Positions 25,969 through 36,263 of a DNA stretch of 64,000 nt are shown here, piece by piece (position 1 is the stretch's first letter; each line of letters opens with the position of its first letter). Below the pieces are notes generated by a model. It was not told where the DNA came from. It saw only the letters and a list, made by a program, of their open reading frames with translations, and did no database searches. Location of the stretch: NCBI GenBank assembly GCA_934486735.1, contig CAKSQL010000001.1, positions 1 through 64,000 on the forward strand, given 5' to 3'. Position numbers and translations under genes: made by a program. The DNA comes from an uncultured Clostridia bacterium (lineage in GTDB: Bacteria; Bacillota; Clostridia; UBA1381).

Positions 25969-27984
25969 TTAATCATTATTTTTGTATTCCACAGCTCCGA
26001 CATCGCGGCTCATTGCCGCATCGTGCCTATCCCGAATCCCTGCGCCGATAAGCGGACTGTCCTTTTTCAGCTCGGGATTGAGTTTCAGTCTTGAAAGTTC
26101 CTTAAATCCCATATTTTCGGCATTATATACCAATTTGCCCCCGTCCGCCAAAACAGGGTCGGCGCTGAGGTCGTATTGCTTCAAATCAGCCGAAGCAAAG
26201 ACATTGTGCGAAAATTCAATCCCGATTTCGTTATTGTACGAAACGGACGCCGCGCCGTTATTCACGCGCAGGTCACATACAACCGCATTATTCACAAAGT
26301 GAAAATTATCAAACGGGATTCCGCTTCTGCCTCTGCCGCTGACATTGCCGAACAGATTCGAGCCGGGCGAAACAATTGTATTGTTAAAAATCCAAACTCC
26401 GTCGTCCTCCGCCGAAAAAGCCGCCGCCCCTGTCGGCAGCTCATTCGTGCTCCCGAGTTTGAAAATATAATTTTTAAAGCCTGCTTTATCGCTCCAGAAC
26501 GAATTAAAGTCACGCGTGTTATGAATTATATTTTTGTAAAATCTGATATCGGTCGGCCAGGGAGTATTTCCGAGAGGCTGCCACGAAATCGGTACAAAAT
26601 TATTGATAAATTCATTTTCATAAACCTTTATATTCCGCCCGTGATTTTCAAACTCAATCGCATTGTCAAGGCATCTTTCAAAGGTATTTCCGTAAATCTC
26701 TATATATTCCGAGCCTTTTTCGACCCCGTTTTCCAAATACTGCTGCATTGCCTGATAGCTTATCCCGTCAAAGCAGTCATGAATATAATTATATCGGATT
26801 GTCCAGTTCGTACCCATGAAGTTTGCAAAGCTGCCCGCTTCATAGTTGAAATTTTTATTTGCACTTTTCCTCTGCCACCAAAAATATTGGGTCATGTCAT
26901 AGCTTTCGTCGCTGCCGGTTGTGAAATCTGTCAGTATAAGCTTTCTGTCTTTATCAAAATATTCCCATATAAGGTCAATTGCATCATCATAAGTCGGAAA
27001 CTGCGTGTAATCACAGTTTTCAATTATTATATTGTCGCTGTAAATCAAATCATCGCTGCGAACCCTTGATGCACCGCGAACCGCCGTACGGCAGCCCTTG
27101 AAAAAACAATTTTTCACCGTAACATCGGAGCTTCTGAGAAAAACTCCGGCAAAGCCGGGCGTCTCAAAGGTGAATCCGTCAAGTTCGACATAGTAAGACG
27201 GTGCGCGCGTTCTCGATGCCGCAAGCGCGCCTTCATATTCGCCCACACAAAAATTGTAGCTGTCGCGTCCCATGGCATTGCCGCACCATGCGCCGCCGCC
27301 CCAGCCGCCGCTGTTCGAAATATATGTATAATAGCTCGGTGCGGTCTTTATCACATGCTCATTCGGATTTTTTGAGCCGTACTTTTCGTCGGTTCTGAGC
27401 CTTATATAAAGCTTCCCGTTTGCATGGTCATAATAATACCCCTGCGGATACCCGGGCATATAGCTCGAATCGGTTCTCATGTAAATTCTGTTTTTCAGAT
27501 TATCAAGGCTTGTGTATGCCGTCAAATCAACATCGTCTGCCAAAAGCCTGGAGGGAAAAAGATAATCCGGGTTTTCAAGGTCTATATGCGCATTTTTCTC
27601 TACTGTGTAATCCGTCACCCAAATATTGTTTTCCTCATCAAACAAAGTCCATAAATCCTTATTTTGATTTTTCCTCAGCATCTTATTTGCGTTCGTTATT
27701 ATGGTTTTATCTTCTCCCTGCTCCTGCGCGCGGAAAATTATAGGCTTATCCTTTGTTCCTTTCCGCGTTAAATTCACAGGACCGTAATACACTCCCGGAA
27801 GAACATTCACAATGTCACCGGGCGACACCGAATCCGCTGCTTTTTGAATTGTGGCAAAAGGGCTTTGAGCGCTTCCGTCTCCACCGTCGCTGCCGCAGCT
27901 TGCATCAACGTAATAATCTCTTGCGTATGCTGCCGATTGAATTGCCGCAAAGCATATTAAAATTGAAATTAATTTTTTTAACAT
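25969..27984 (-). CDS. Secreted right-handed beta-helix protein
   Basis: A 671-residue exported protein of the pectate-lyase-like superfamily. A signal peptide (to about residue 21, cleaved near AAYAR) is followed by the DUF1565-type opening DYYVDASCGSDGGDGSAQSPF and AADSVSPGDIVNVLPGVYYG, then a parallel beta-helix with repeated N-x-F/I-x-N turns. The segment EFENHGRNIKVYENEF with FVPISWQPLGNTPWPT is nearly shared with the dockerin protein in the same cluster, so the two are paralogues. No SLH, dockerin or carbohydrate-binding tail is visible. It could be a polysaccharide lyase or hydrolase on uronic-acid or pectic substrates; catalytic residues cannot be assigned. It is the last gene of the cluster. 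Confidence 0.85.
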   Translation of the reverse strand: MLKKLISILICFAAIQSAAYARDYYVDASCGSDGGDGSAQSPFATIQKAADSVSPGDIVNVLPGVYYGPVNLTRKGTKDKPIIFRAQEQGEDKTIITNANKMLRKNQNKDLWTLFDEENNIWVTDYTVEKNAHIDLENPDYLFPSRLLADDVDLTAYTSLDNLKNRIYMRTDSSYMPGYPQGYYYDHANGKLYIRLRTDEKYGSKNPNEHVIKTAPSYYTYISNSGGWGGGAWCGNAMGRDSYNFCVGEYEGALAASRTRAPSYYVELDGFTFETPGFAGVFLRSSDVTVKNCFFKGCRTAVRGASRVRSDDLIYSDNIIIENCDYTQFPTYDDAIDLIWEYFDKDRKLILTDFTTGSDESYDMTQYFWWQRKSANKNFNYEAGSFANFMGTNWTIRYNYIHDCFDGISYQAMQQYLENGVEKGSEYIEIYGNTFERCLDNAIEFENHGRNIKVYENEFINNFVPISWQPLGNTPWPTDIRFYKNIIHNTRDFNSFWSDKAGFKNYIFKLGSTNELPTGAAAFSAEDDGVWIFNNTIVSPGSNLFGNVSGRGRSGIPFDNFHFVNNAVVCDLRVNNGAASVSYNNEIGIEFSHNVFASADLKQYDLSADPVLADGGKLVYNAENMGFKELSRLKLNPELKKDSPLIGAGIRDRHDAAMSRDVGAVEYKNND

Positions 27985-28027
27985 ATTCTACCTCTTAAGT
28001 TATTTTAAACAGCTGCATGCATAATAC

Positions 28028-28052
28028 AGGGGGCGGATAAATCCTGCCCCCT
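28028..28052 (-). terminator. GC-rich hairpin downstream of the LamG-like gene
   Basis: AGGGGGC (28028-28034) pairs with GCCCCCT (28046-28052); there is no long T-run on the minus strand, so it may partly terminate or stabilise the transcript before the beta-helix gene. Confidence 0.4.
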
Positions 28053-28083
28053 TGCAAATTCATTCTGTTTCTATTCAACGGTT

Positions 28084-28356
28084 AGCCGAAAAAAAGTAAT
28101 CCGAACTCCGATTTTGATAGGTGAATTTCCGCTTTCACTTCGTTAAAATACTCGGCAATCCGGCAGGATTACCTCCGTTTTTGCCTTGTGAAATCAAAAA
28201 TTCACTCTCTCAAAATTCTACGACCTAAAAAGGACAGAATTTTGAGTAGATTTTGGTGCGGAGGATGCCGAAAGGCTGACGCCTTTCAAAGACGACAAGC
28301 CGAAATATGCCGAAATTATGCCTTTTTAGGCAGGTTCGGATTACTTTTCTTCGGCT
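28084..28356. repeat. 273-bp segment bounded by 23-bp inverted repeats
   Basis: The left arm (28084-28106, AGCCGAAAAAAAGTAATCC then GAAC) and the right arm (28334-28356) are inverted copies with one mismatch. The right arm contains the last codons and stop of the LamG-like gene. Internal hairpins add to the structure: CTCAAAATTCT (28209-28219) with 28236-28246, AAAGGC-TGAC-GCCTTT, and CCTAAAAAGG with CCTTTTTAGG. It is MITE-like in size and form; no target duplication is seen. This fills most of the 356-base gap between the two genes. Confidence 0.6.
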
Positions 28357-31142
28357 ACAGGCACTGCCGCTCCGAACGGTGTCTGCGTATCTGTGTTCCA
28401 AAGCATTGCCTTATATGTTGCTCCGTCAGCTTTTGCAACCGATGCCTTGAGCACATAACTTCCGTCTCTCTCGACAACTGTGTTTCCGATGCCGACCTCA
28501 ATCAGCTTTCCGTCCGCATATGCAGCCAGTGCATAAGTCAGCGGAGTTTTTGCAATCGGGTCATAAATTTTGATTGTGCGTGTTATGCTGACAGCCACGC
28601 TGCCGTCCTCTTTTTCCTCTGTGCCGCTTTCCCATGTACCCATGCTGTTTTGAGACGCAAGTACATAATAAAGCGCATTATCCGCATAATTCACATCTTG
28701 AATTTTGATAATCATTCCGTTTTCAAGAGCCTTTGAAGTATCTTTAATTTCTGTGCTTCCGCTTGCATCGCAAATCGATACGGCTGTGTTCACGCTTGAA
28801 TCAATTTTCGCTTTGATTTCTCCTGCCGTCATGCCGTCCCAGCCGTAGATTCTGCCGGAGTTGCCCTCGGTGAGCGGGCTTTCGATTGTAACTCCGAAGT
28901 CGGTCACTCTGTCAGGAATAATCGGCTCTGTTGTCTCGTCAACAAATGCCGCCTTATCGGGATTGTAATCATCCGCCATATACACTTTAACGCCGCCGAG
29001 GTATGAAGTTCCCTGAACTCCGAAGTTTACCGAACGGATAAGCGAATAAAGCGAGGTTGAACCTGCTATATGATAGAATCCGTCCTCTGCCTTTTGATTG
29101 TCCGCTTTCGGGAAAATCTTTTCTCCGTCAATATAAATTCCCTCAATAACAATTTCGCTTGTGTTGTTCGGAGTCTGCGCCGCGATTGTAACATCGTATT
29201 CTCTGTCATTTTCGTATTTTCCGAGGTTCAGGCTGTTTCCTGTGTGATAAGTCGTACGACCGAACAATATATTTCCGTACTTGAATGCCAGTCTGAATCC
29301 GATACCCTTTGTTCCGTCAGTTCCGGTTCCCGAGAATGTTGTTCCGCTTCCCGTCGGCTGCGGCTGCTGATATGTGTACATTTCAGACATCGCACCCGAT
29401 GTCATCTTTACCTTGTAATTTATAATTGTTTTTGTGCCGACGCTGTAATTTGTCAAAGCCGGTCCTGCCGTTCCTGTGTTGTTCTGAACCCAGCCGTTGG
29501 CATCTGTCACGAACTTATACGCCGGTGTTCCGCTTTCAAGAGTTTCCTTTGTGGCTGCAAAGTTGCCGCTTGTTCCCTTTTGAATTGAGACATTACTTCC
29601 TCCTAATTGATCGCCTATGCCTATAAGCCTGCTGCCTCCCGACAAGTCGGTCTCGGCTGTGAATTTTTCCGAAGCAAACGACCCGGTCAGCAATTCCGTT
29701 CCATCTTCTATTTTTGCCAGAGTATTATTTGTATCCAGTACAGAGCTGTTCTGAACCGCAATGCGGTAAACTGCCTTGTTCCCGTTCTTCTCTGCAACAA
29801 CTTTCATTGTGTCCGTAACAGGGTTTGCATCTTCTCTTTCGATTGTTTCATCATAATTCATTATTTTAACAGTTGTTCCGCTGCTCGGCACAATATAGCT
29901 TTTCAATGTTCCGACTGTTGTATCGGGAACTGTGAAAATTCCGCTTGTCTCATCAAAAGTATATCTTGACGGCGCACCGCTCAATGATATCTTGGGCAAA
30001 TCATCCTCGGACACTTCCACATCGAGGTCATAAAGCTTCATGCTGCCGTCTGCCGACTTGACAAAAAGCTCCATATCCGAAGTTACTTTTTCATCGCCTG
30101 CAACATTAATTGTCTTTTTATCATCATCGCTGATTTTCACAACCGACACCGAGCAGCCGTCGGGAATTATCATATTATCCAAAAGCTCCGCAGCCGTTGT
30201 TCCGGCTTCAATTCCGGAAACCTTTGAAACCGCCTTGTCGGCAGTCGCGCCGCTTTCTATATGGAATCCCTCCGACTCAACGGTATACCAATCGGAGGCT
30301 AAGGCTGTGCTTGAATTTTCCGAATTATATGCCTGCTTAACCATCTTCATGTCCTTTAGGACTACCCATCCCGGCTTACCGCCGAAATCGGTTTCGTCAT
30401 TCGCGCCCTGGATTCTTACTCCAAAGCCCAGATTTGTAAGCGTATCCGATGTCATTTCATAATCGAATATCTTCCATGCGTCCGACATAAATCTTGCATT
30501 GTTGAGCGGCTTTCCGTCGATATACGTTTTTATCTTATTGTCTGCCTTGTCGTACGACATTGTGACATTATACCAGTTGTTCGGCTCAAATGCCGCACCT
30601 CGCCTGCCGGTATCGTCCTTCGGTCTTGCGGTATACTGAACGATTCCACGTCCGTTAAGCCATGCATATTGGCTCGTAACTCGCTTGCCGTTATCATTAA
30701 ACTCGCCGCCGAGGCGCAGGTAATCGGTATCCCTTGTCTCGCCGATATACAGATTTGCCGAAACGTAGAAATCGCTGCTCATGTCAATGTCCTCGTCATT
30801 TACTTTCAGCAGGAAAAACGGCTGGTCATTTCTTTGCTCTCTTGCAACCATTTCCACTCCGTATTCGCCCTCGCCCAGACCGAACACGTTCTCAAGCTTA
30901 TAAAGTCTTGCATTTCCGTACACCGGTGCTTTTGTCACGCCGTAGTTTAAGCTGTAAGGCGGATTAACAAAACCGTTTCCGTAGTCGTTAATTGTCAGCT
31001 CGCCTGCGTCAAAGCCGACATTTGCGCCTGCCGTCTCTTCCGCCGATACGGCTGAGGCTGTTCCGGTAAGCACAGATGCTGCCAAAACTAACGATAAAAA
31101 TTTCTTTGCTTTCATTTTTTTCTTCCTTTCTTTTTCCTGCAC
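28341..31142 (-). CDS. Large secreted LamG-like/modular protein
   Basis: A 933-residue exported protein. A signal peptide (cleaved near VSAEE) leads into a concanavalin/LamG-like beta-sandwich (about 35-270; NWYNVTMSYDKADNKIKTYIDGKPL). Next come repeated small modules with a TAxEI/LxxxI...DGxxVxI...Y pattern, a second sandwich (about 500-720) and a terminal module (ALAAYADGKLIEVGIG...YKAMLWNTDTQTPFG). The same terminal module ends the truncated gene at 41917. Such modules usually tie surface proteins to glycans; no catalytic site is evident. It lies 62 bases after the dockerin gene. The stop codon falls inside an inverted repeat, so the C-terminal residues may derive from an inserted element. 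Confidence 0.8.
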   Translation of the reverse strand: MQEKERKKKMKAKKFLSLVLAASVLTGTASAVSAEETAGANVGFDAGELTINDYGNGFVNPPYSLNYGVTKAPVYGNARLYKLENVFGLGEGEYGVEMVAREQRNDQPFFLLKVNDEDIDMSSDFYVSANLYIGETRDTDYLRLGGEFNDNGKRVTSQYAWLNGRGIVQYTARPKDDTGRRGAAFEPNNWYNVTMSYDKADNKIKTYIDGKPLNNARFMSDAWKIFDYEMTSDTLTNLGFGVRIQGANDETDFGGKPGWVVLKDMKMVKQAYNSENSSTALASDWYTVESEGFHIESGATADKAVSKVSGIEAGTTAAELLDNMIIPDGCSVSVVKISDDDKKTINVAGDEKVTSDMELFVKSADGSMKLYDLDVEVSEDDLPKISLSGAPSRYTFDETSGIFTVPDTTVGTLKSYIVPSSGTTVKIMNYDETIEREDANPVTDTMKVVAEKNGNKAVYRIAVQNSSVLDTNNTLAKIEDGTELLTGSFASEKFTAETDLSGGSRLIGIGDQLGGSNVSIQKGTSGNFAATKETLESGTPAYKFVTDANGWVQNNTGTAGPALTNYSVGTKTIINYKVKMTSGAMSEMYTYQQPQPTGSGTTFSGTGTDGTKGIGFRLAFKYGNILFGRTTYHTGNSLNLGKYENDREYDVTIAAQTPNNTSEIVIEGIYIDGEKIFPKADNQKAEDGFYHIAGSTSLYSLIRSVNFGVQGTSYLGGVKVYMADDYNPDKAAFVDETTEPIIPDRVTDFGVTIESPLTEGNSGRIYGWDGMTAGEIKAKIDSSVNTAVSICDASGSTEIKDTSKALENGMIIKIQDVNYADNALYYVLASQNSMGTWESGTEEKEDGSVAVSITRTIKIYDPIAKTPLTYALAAYADGKLIEVGIGNTVVERDGSYVLKASVAKADGATYKAMLWNTDTQTPFGAAVPVAEEK

Positions 31143-31204
31143 GCGGCAAAAAATCCGCGTGCTGCATTTGTTATATTATCAAGCCTTTCGGCTCGGATAC
31201 AAAA

Positions 31205-33364
31205 TTAATTTTCGGCAAAATATTCGCCGCCCAAAAGCTGCAAATCATTTTCGTTTATAACTCCGTTAAAATCGAGGTCACATCTGTAGCTGTAATTTTC
31301 ATCGGCTGCGGATGTTCCGATTCTCTCGGACAAATATGCCACATCTTCAAGGTCGACCTTTCTGTCCGAATTGACATCGCCGGTTTTGAACACGCCGAAG
31401 CGAATATCCCATCTTTCTCCGTAGGGAACCGGGCCGATATCGGTTGTGTCTCTGATCTCTCCCTCTATCTGCACGCCTGCGCCTCTCGCCTTGCTGTCCG
31501 CATCGAGCTTCCACACCATGCCGTCCATGGTTATGCCCGCTTCTTCAAAACTTTCGTAGCTTTTGCCTGTTTCGGATTCCTTAACAAGCTCAACCTCTCC
31601 CGGATTTGACGGAATGAACAGGTTGTTCCTGTGCATCCACCCCTGCCCGTTTTTATCACGCGGCACAAACTCGCCCGGCTTTATATATGTTCTGAAAGGC
31701 TGATCCTCGGTCTGAGCGCGGCAATAAATCAAGTTATTAAACACATACGAATTATTGTAGTCCTGATCTTTTCCCGTCAGCAGTCCCACAACCTCCGAGG
31801 TATAGCCCTTTGGGATATAAACAGAGTTGTTATACACCCAAAATCCTTTATCCTGCATGATAATCGGCCGAACGGGGACTCCAGATTCAAGCGCTTCGCC
31901 GCGCATCGAATACGCTGTCGCCCACTGGCTTGCCGATGCTCCGAATTTCAGCCATTCAAGCGGATAATTTGCCTTTTCCAAAAACAAATCTATCATCCAT
32001 TGCTCATCATAAAAAACATTGTGGTGAACCTTTATATTGGTCGGCCAGGGCGTTCCTCCGAGCGGCTGCCACGAAATCGGCAGGAATATATTAACAAACT
32101 CGTTGTCGTAAACGTCTATATTCTTTGCATGATTTTCAAACTCAATCGCATTGTCAAGACATCTTTCAAAGCGATTTCCGTAAATTTTTACACCGTCGGC
32201 ATTTTCCTTATTGATATTGGTCTGCTCAACCTTTACATAGTACCCGTCCGACATAGCCCAACTCATTGCATCCAGGCAGCTTGCAATCATATTATTTCTT
32301 ATTGTCCAGTTTCTTCCCGCCTGCTGACAGAACGCACCCGATTCGTAATCCATAAGCGAACGCAGCGTTGCTTTTGTGCACCACCAATAATATCTGTACG
32401 GGAATTTTTGCTCCGGCTGACGAACCTTATCCATTGCATCCTCAAATGTCGGCCAAAGATTCCAGTCGGAGTTTTCGACCGTAACATTTTCAGAAACAAA
32501 TGTGTCATGCATTGTATATCTGCCGCCCGTAACGCCGCTCATACAGCCGCGGAACCAGCAGTCACGCACCGTTACGTCGTTTGCTCTGACAAACACTCCG
32601 CACCAGCCGGGTGTTTCAAAGGTGAAGCCCGAAAGCAAGACATTCGCCGAGTCCTCGGTCACAATTCCGAAATTGTAGCTGTCGGTCGAGATTGCTCCCT
32701 TTCGATATCCGTCATCGACCACGCCGTTTACGGTCGCTTTTTCGTAATACGGTCCGCCGATGCACATCAGATTTTGATTGGGATTTTGACTTCCGTACTT
32801 ATCATTTTCGCCGATATGCACATAAAGCTTTTTTTCACGTTCATCCCAATAAAATCCATGCGGATATCCCTCGGTTGTCTCCGAGTCCTCCCTTGCGCCG
32901 CTCCAGCACTCAAAGCTTTTCAGCTCCTCCAGCGAAGTATATCCAAGCATTCTCGCACCGTTATAAAGCACGCTCGAGGTGTTTCTCGGATACGGAATCG
33001 AATAAAGCTGCAAGTCCTCATCTTCGCATTTCCAGACAACATTTCCCTCTCTAATCTGCCTGTTTGCGGCGGTTATAACTGTGTCATACTCTCCGTTTTT
33101 CACCGCTTTGAATATAATCGGCTTTTCCTTGGTTCCGCTCTTTCTCAGCGTTACGCTTTCATAATACACGCCGGGATTCACCAGGACGGTATCGCCCGGC
33201 TCCGCAATATCTGCCGCCGCCTGAATCTTTTCAAACGGATTTTCCGCACTTCCGTCTTGTGTCGGAGACTTGGAATTGACATCGACATAAATTGTTTTTG
33301 CCGAGACGGGCAATATTGCAAATGTACATATTGCAAACACCGCCGCCATAAGCTTCAGTTTCAT
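31205..33364 (-). CDS. Secreted beta-helix protein with C-terminal dockerin
   Basis: A 719-residue exported protein. A signal peptide (MKLKLMAAVFAICTFAILPVSA) is followed by the DUF1565-type start (TIYVDVNSKSP) and a right-handed beta-helix (about 25-650) closely similar to the other beta-helix protein in the cluster, including FERCLDNAIEFENHAKN. The last 60 residues are a type I dockerin: loop 1 DVNSDRKVDLED and loop 2 DLDFNGVINEND, each with Asp/Asn at calcium positions 1, 3, 5, 9 and 12. Dockerins bind cohesins in multienzyme complexes; no cohesin is in the window. The ATG at 33364 has AAAGGAG upstream. A catalytic role as a polysaccharide lyase is likely but not proven. Confidence 0.88.
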   Translation of the reverse strand: MKLKLMAAVFAICTFAILPVSAKTIYVDVNSKSPTQDGSAENPFEKIQAAADIAEPGDTVLVNPGVYYESVTLRKSGTKEKPIIFKAVKNGEYDTVITAANRQIREGNVVWKCEDEDLQLYSIPYPRNTSSVLYNGARMLGYTSLEELKSFECWSGAREDSETTEGYPHGFYWDEREKKLYVHIGENDKYGSQNPNQNLMCIGGPYYEKATVNGVVDDGYRKGAISTDSYNFGIVTEDSANVLLSGFTFETPGWCGVFVRANDVTVRDCWFRGCMSGVTGGRYTMHDTFVSENVTVENSDWNLWPTFEDAMDKVRQPEQKFPYRYYWWCTKATLRSLMDYESGAFCQQAGRNWTIRNNMIASCLDAMSWAMSDGYYVKVEQTNINKENADGVKIYGNRFERCLDNAIEFENHAKNIDVYDNEFVNIFLPISWQPLGGTPWPTNIKVHHNVFYDEQWMIDLFLEKANYPLEWLKFGASASQWATAYSMRGEALESGVPVRPIIMQDKGFWVYNNSVYIPKGYTSEVVGLLTGKDQDYNNSYVFNNLIYCRAQTEDQPFRTYIKPGEFVPRDKNGQGWMHRNNLFIPSNPGEVELVKESETGKSYESFEEAGITMDGMVWKLDADSKARGAGVQIEGEIRDTTDIGPVPYGERWDIRFGVFKTGDVNSDRKVDLEDVAYLSERIGTSAADENYSYRCDLDFNGVINENDLQLLGGEYFAEN

Positions 33365-33395
33365 TCTTTTTGCACTCCTTTCCGCCAAAATCCGA

Positions 33396-36221
33396 TTAAT
33401 CTATGATAACAACATCTCTTGCATATCCGTAGCGTGAATATATAACGGCTTTTCCGCTGCCGACACCTCTTGATATATCGTCTATCGCAACCGCTTCAAG
33501 CTTGTTCTTTTTGCCGCGGTGATAAATATACACCGACGTGCCCGAGAAATTGTAAATCGTGTCTGTCTCACTGCCCTCCGGCCGTATTCTGACAGCCCGG
33601 ATTCCATTCTTGTTTATGACCTCTTTCACCGTTCCGTATGCAACATTTAAAATCTCGGAATAGTTTGCCGTTGCGGAAAGTGTTCCGTTCGACATGGTTT
33701 TGACCGCAGGATTATCGGCTGTGTAAGCGTTCTCCGGCGAAAGCACTTTTTTATCCGAGAAGCTGAAGAACTTATCTGCGGAAATGATTTTCCCGTTCTC
33801 GCCGATTGTCACAATGAACATATCTCCGCTTGCCCAGCCGTCCGCCGATATTCCCGAATTTTCGTCCACATAGTATGTAACTGCGTTTCCGCTGTGATAT
33901 CCGCGTATTTCCTTAACCACCGTATTATCCGCATCAACGCTGTCCTCCACGCTTTCCACAACAAGCGCCTGAGTTGAATAGCGGACAAATCTTCCGATAT
34001 CGCTGTATGCCATTTTCACAACCAACGCTTTCGCAATGCAGGATGTCCCGGCATCGTAAACATAGACATCGGGCTGAGTTCCGGCGGTGACATTAAGTCT
34101 GCCCATGTTGAACATGCCGCTCAAATCCTCGACAACTCTTCCCTCGGCGTCCGTTATAATTTTAAAGCAATATGTGTCCTGCGTATAGATATACTCGTTA
34201 TTCACACTTCCGTAGCTGTCCCACGTGCGCCGTCCGCTGAACTTTTTGTTCAGAATCAGCGAATTTCCGTCCTCGGGGTCTATCGCACCGCTTACCTTTT
34301 CGCTCCCGTCGGCATCCGCTGCAAAGAAAAGTCTCTTTATCGCTCCATCGCCGTCAAAAGTATATGCGATAAGCTGTCCCTTGGCATACCAATTTCCCTC
34401 TGCCTCGGGGTCCTCAACGCCGCTGACAACAAAGGAAACAAGCTCCTCCGGTTTTTTGGGGCGGTTGTTTATATAGAATTTTTCCGCAAGCGGATAAGTC
34501 ACAACCTCGCCATACATATTCATCGCCTTGATGTGCGCGTCATAGCCGTCCGCCTGCTCGCCGTTCTGCACTCTCATCAGCCATGCATATTGCTTATCGG
34601 GATTTTCCTCGCCCGCAAAACAAATGATTTTTTTATACTCATCTATGCCAACGCTGACATTCCCTCTCATCTTTGCAATGTTGATTTTTTTGCTGACATA
34701 ATATTGCTCTCCGTCAATCATTGCAATTCGGTTTGACGAATCAGTCGAATCGACATATCCCGAAATCAAATCCGAAGAAACCACAACCGTCATTATTTTA
34801 AAATCGCTGTCCGACTTCGGGCGCGCAATCCGAACGGTGTCGCCGCTTCTTATGATGCTCATATCGGTTTCCATTCCGCTTTTTATATATGTAACATCAT
34901 ATTCATTTTCGTCTATTTCAAACGAAATTCCGTCACGCTTATCCGAAATCACACCGGTTTTAAGTGATATTGTATCAACAAAATATGTCTCGTAATCGGT
35001 AATGCTGCAAACATCGTATTTCCCGTCGTCGTCCGAGTCAATCAGAGTGATATGATCGGCATTTTCAAAATCGGCTCTGACAACTCCGTAATACTCCGCT
35101 CCGTTATATATCATCTCCGCATCGGGCGAAAGCGACGCATGGCCCGACTTGCTCGAATCGGGGACGGTGTAATCGATGCGCGTAAAGGATTTATCGATAT
35201 CGTCAAAAGCTTCTTCGCTTATTTCCACCACATCGGTCTCATCCAATATATACGCGGCTATCGTATAGTCGTTATCGCCGTAATAGTAAAATCGAACCTT
35301 GTATCCGAAATATGCTCCGATGTCTGTATCGCCTGTGTCATAACTCCAGTCGCCGTTTTTCGAATCGATCGTAACTCGGTTTTTCGCTGTCTTTTCCCGC
35401 CCGGCAAGCGCGGCATATTGAGTTGCGGCAACAACTCCGCGACCCTCGGTCAGTCCGAACAGCTTTTCCAAAAGGATTGTATTCTTCTTTTCAAAGTCCG
35501 CCCCGTTCTCGCCGAAACCCTTTATTTCGATAAGTTCCAGATAGAGACCGCGGTAAATTATTTTAACCGCATCCTTCCATGTCAACTCTTCGTTTAAGTT
35601 TGCGACCAAAAATCCGCACGATGCCGCATATGACTCAAAGTCCTTTTCCGACTTTATTATGCTGCCGTACCCTGCAAGATTCAGCATTGCGCGAATCAAT
35701 TCCGACGGCTCGGCTTTTTTATACGGTCCGAAAGTCCCGTCGGCATAGCCGTCCATAAGTCCGTTGTCAGCTGCAAGTCCGATTGCTTTCGCATTTGCAA
35801 CACCCGAGCCGACATCGTCAAAAGCTTTTTCCGATCCCTCGGCAATTCCCGCAAGCCTGCACAAAAGAGCTGCAAGCTCACCTCTTGTCAGTGCGATGTC
35901 CGCGCCGTAATCGGTTTCGACTATTGCCAGTTTGTTCAAAAGCTTGTATTCCTTTAAAACAACATCCGAAAGCCTTTTTTCCTGCGGAGCCGAAATCTCC
36001 TCAACGGCATCGTCTTGCCCGACATCGGTTATTGTCTCCGCCGGAGCCTGCTCATCGCTTTTTTGTTCATCATTCTTTTCCCGGTCTCCAAAATCCCGGC
36101 TTATTTCAATTTCATCAATCTCCGGAAGATCCTCCGCAAAGGAAACCGCCGGGAAAACCGATGCCGACATACAGACCGCCAGCACCGCCGAAATTTTTCT
36201 CAATTTATTAAGCATATTCAT
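33396..36221 (-). CDS. S-layer protein with N-terminal SLH repeats
   Basis: A 941-residue exported protein. A signal peptide (cleaved near VSFAED) and an acidic linker (30-80) precede about two SLH repeats (roughly 85-205; ALTRGELAALLCRLAGI, AADNGLMDGYADGTFGP), which bind pyruvylated wall polymer. The remaining 700 residues are beta-rich with recurring phrases such as GYKVRFYYYGDNDYTIAAYI and VVEISEEAFDD, a type of long repeat common in clostridial S-layer proteins, with no enzyme motif. The likely role is a structural surface protein that could scaffold the other exported products. It lies between the C-terminal-SLH protein and the dockerin protein, same strand, with gaps of 31-42 bases. Confidence 0.85.
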   Translation of the reverse strand: MNMLNKLRKISAVLAVCMSASVFPAVSFAEDLPEIDEIEISRDFGDREKNDEQKSDEQAPAETITDVGQDDAVEEISAPQEKRLSDVVLKEYKLLNKLAIVETDYGADIALTRGELAALLCRLAGIAEGSEKAFDDVGSGVANAKAIGLAADNGLMDGYADGTFGPYKKAEPSELIRAMLNLAGYGSIIKSEKDFESYAASCGFLVANLNEELTWKDAVKIIYRGLYLELIEIKGFGENGADFEKKNTILLEKLFGLTEGRGVVAATQYAALAGREKTAKNRVTIDSKNGDWSYDTGDTDIGAYFGYKVRFYYYGDNDYTIAAYILDETDVVEISEEAFDDIDKSFTRIDYTVPDSSKSGHASLSPDAEMIYNGAEYYGVVRADFENADHITLIDSDDDGKYDVCSITDYETYFVDTISLKTGVISDKRDGISFEIDENEYDVTYIKSGMETDMSIIRSGDTVRIARPKSDSDFKIMTVVVSSDLISGYVDSTDSSNRIAMIDGEQYYVSKKINIAKMRGNVSVGIDEYKKIICFAGEENPDKQYAWLMRVQNGEQADGYDAHIKAMNMYGEVVTYPLAEKFYINNRPKKPEELVSFVVSGVEDPEAEGNWYAKGQLIAYTFDGDGAIKRLFFAADADGSEKVSGAIDPEDGNSLILNKKFSGRRTWDSYGSVNNEYIYTQDTYCFKIITDAEGRVVEDLSGMFNMGRLNVTAGTQPDVYVYDAGTSCIAKALVVKMAYSDIGRFVRYSTQALVVESVEDSVDADNTVVKEIRGYHSGNAVTYYVDENSGISADGWASGDMFIVTIGENGKIISADKFFSFSDKKVLSPENAYTADNPAVKTMSNGTLSATANYSEILNVAYGTVKEVINKNGIRAVRIRPEGSETDTIYNFSGTSVYIYHRGKKNKLEAVAIDDISRGVGSGKAVIYSRYGYARDVVIID

Positions 36222-36263
36222 ATTATCCTTGTCTATCCTCCGTTTCCGCCGCAGCCGAAAAAA

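Noticed and set aside
31631..33406. 591-residue open frame opposite the dockerin gene
   Set aside because: It lies wholly antisense to a gene with clear domains, has no recognisable motif and reflects the codon bias of the opposite strand.
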